From contig NZ_AP022853.1 of the NCBI RefSeq assembly GCF_011764585.1, positions 62,001-126,000 on the forward strand: a stretch of DNA of 64,000 nt. Direction: 5' to 3'. The notes beneath the pieces were generated by a model. It worked only from the letters and a program-made list of their open reading frames with translations, was not told the origin of the DNA and made no database searches. Position 1 is the first letter of the stretch. The number at the start of each line of letters is the position of its first letter. Below are positions 63,254 through 64,000 of the stretch, piece after piece. The stretch comes from Sulfurimicrobium lacus (lineage in GTDB: Bacteria > Pseudomonadota > Gammaproteobacteria > Burkholderiales > Sulfuricellaceae). The position numbers and the translations under genes are program-made.

Positions 63254-64000
63254 ATGAACAAGCTTTTCGCTGAAACTTATGCCTGCCTCATGACGCCAGA
63301 GCCAGACGCCAAGGCGGCGTGCGCGGTCGCCCTGTGGCAGCAGTGGCAAGCCGGCCGGCTGCTCATGGACGAGGCCACGCCGGTTGTGCCGGTCGGCGAG
63401 CCGGGGCGCCCGGACAAGCCGCAACTGGTCGCGCCGGGCAAGGTGGAACGGCGCAGGCTGTCTACCCCCCAAGGCCAGGCGGCGCTGATCCATTCCCTGG
63501 CGCATATCGAGTTCAACGCCATCAACCTGGCGCTGGACGCGGTGTATCGTTTCCGCGCCCTGCCGCCCGACTTTTACGGCGACTGGCTGCGGGTAGCAGC
63601 GGAAGAAGCGCTGCATTTCACCCTGTTGCGCGACCACCTGCGCACGCGGGGTTACGACTACGGCGATTTCAACGCCCACAACGGGCTGTGGGAGACGGCG
63701 CTCAAGACCGCCCACGACCCGCTGGTGCGCATGGCCCTGGTGCCGCGCCTGCTGGAAGCGCGCGGCCTGGACGTCACGCCGGCGATCAGCGCCAGGCTGG
63801 CCGCCAGCGGGGACCGGAAAGCGGTGGAAATCCTGGCGATCATCCAGCACGACGAAACGGGCCATGTCGCCATCGGCAACCGCTGGTATGGCTATTTATG
63901 CGCGCAGCGCGGCATCGATCCGATGACTACTTTTTTCGATTTGCTACGCGAGTACGACGCGCCGGCCCTGCGTCCCCCGTTCAACATGGAGGCGCGGGCG
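63254..64000 (+). CDS. DUF455 ferritin-like protein, partial
   Basis: Starts at the ATG 63254 and runs off the right edge (249 codons present). The di-iron-type four-helix signature is clear: HSLAHIEFNAINLALD, AAEEALHFTLLRDHL and IIQHDETGHVAIGNRWY. DUF455 proteins are related to ferritin-like and MiaE-type hydroxylases; function is not established. It diverges from the Lon-like gene. Confidence 0.9.
   Translation, partial: MNKLFAETYACLMTPEPDAKAACAVALWQQWQAGRLLMDEATPVVPVGEPGRPDKPQLVAPGKVERRRLSTPQGQAALIHSLAHIEFNAINLALDAVYRFRALPPDFYGDWLRVAAEEALHFTLLRDHLRTRGYDYGDFNAHNGLWETALKTAHDPLVRMALVPRLLEARGLDVTPAISARLAASGDRKAVEILAIIQHDETGHVAIGNRWYGYLCAQRGIDPMTTFFDLLREYDAPALRPPFNMEARA

Noticed and set aside
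1-64000. tRNA, rRNA, insertion sequence or prophage genes
   Set aside because: No cloverleaf, rRNA segment, transposase or phage gene was recognised on either strand by eye.

Overview
The window looks like 64 kb of chromosome from a GC-rich, Gram-negative, facultatively respiring betaproteobacterium. The evidence is the RegB/RegA redox system, the CydP-type small subunit beside cydAB, an SAH riboswitch in front of ahcY, the gene pairs dapF-DUF484-xerC and pepP-ubiH, and LPS heptose/Kdo genes. The Nitrosomonadales (Sulfuricella/Gallionella-like) are the best guess from gene order, but that is inference. No rRNA, tRNA, CRISPR array, insertion sequence or prophage was seen.

Region 1 (1-7.7 kb, minus strand) is the most unusual: one apparent operon runs tonB-exbB-exbD-TonB-dependent receptor-Met/Gly-rich periplasmic anchor protein-membrane polyferredoxin-2-hydroxyacyl-CoA-dehydratase-like (double-cubane) protein, the last running off the left edge. 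It links outer-membrane import to an inner-membrane electron route and a low-potential reductase. A perfect GC-rich palindrome upstream shares its core with sequences near the cyd/RegA genes. Region 2 (7.7-15.3 kb) is an oxygen/redox island: Sel1 protein, cydPABX, RegA-type regulator, bacteriohemerythrin, RegB-type kinase, second RegA and a cytochrome b561.

Region 3 (15.3-33.3 kb) is mostly housekeeping: ABC-F ATPase, a VapBC-type toxin-antitoxin pair, xerC-DUF484-dapF, methyltransferases, dsbC, two ubiquinone hydroxylases and pepP, then rlpA-dacA-D-amino acid transaminase-DUF493-lipB-lipA, DUF1456 and a RIO kinase. Region 4 (33.3-45 kb) holds a metal-uptake set (porin, ZnuA-like, ZnuB-like, no ATPase), a STAS-like protein, hslVU, a Fur-box-controlled outer-membrane protein, and LPS genes waaA, waaC, a WaaE-like transferase and a sugar-nucleotide epimerase.

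Region 5 (45-64 kb) has ccdAB, a general porin, a TPR/O-GlcNAc-transferase-like protein with 102-bp internal repeats, the methyl cycle metK-ahcY-metF with two RNA control elements, a second tonB, a gamma-carbonic anhydrase-like protein, oligopeptidase A, a diguanylate cyclase, a PhoPQ-like two-component system with its periplasmic companions, a Lon-like protease and a partial DUF455 ferritin-like protein.

Scattered through the window are at least seven intergenic hairpins made of short degenerate repeats in inverted orientation, belonging to several sequence families. One supplies the start codon of lipB, and two of one family flank the PhoQ-like kinase. They are the main structure not explained by gene annotation.
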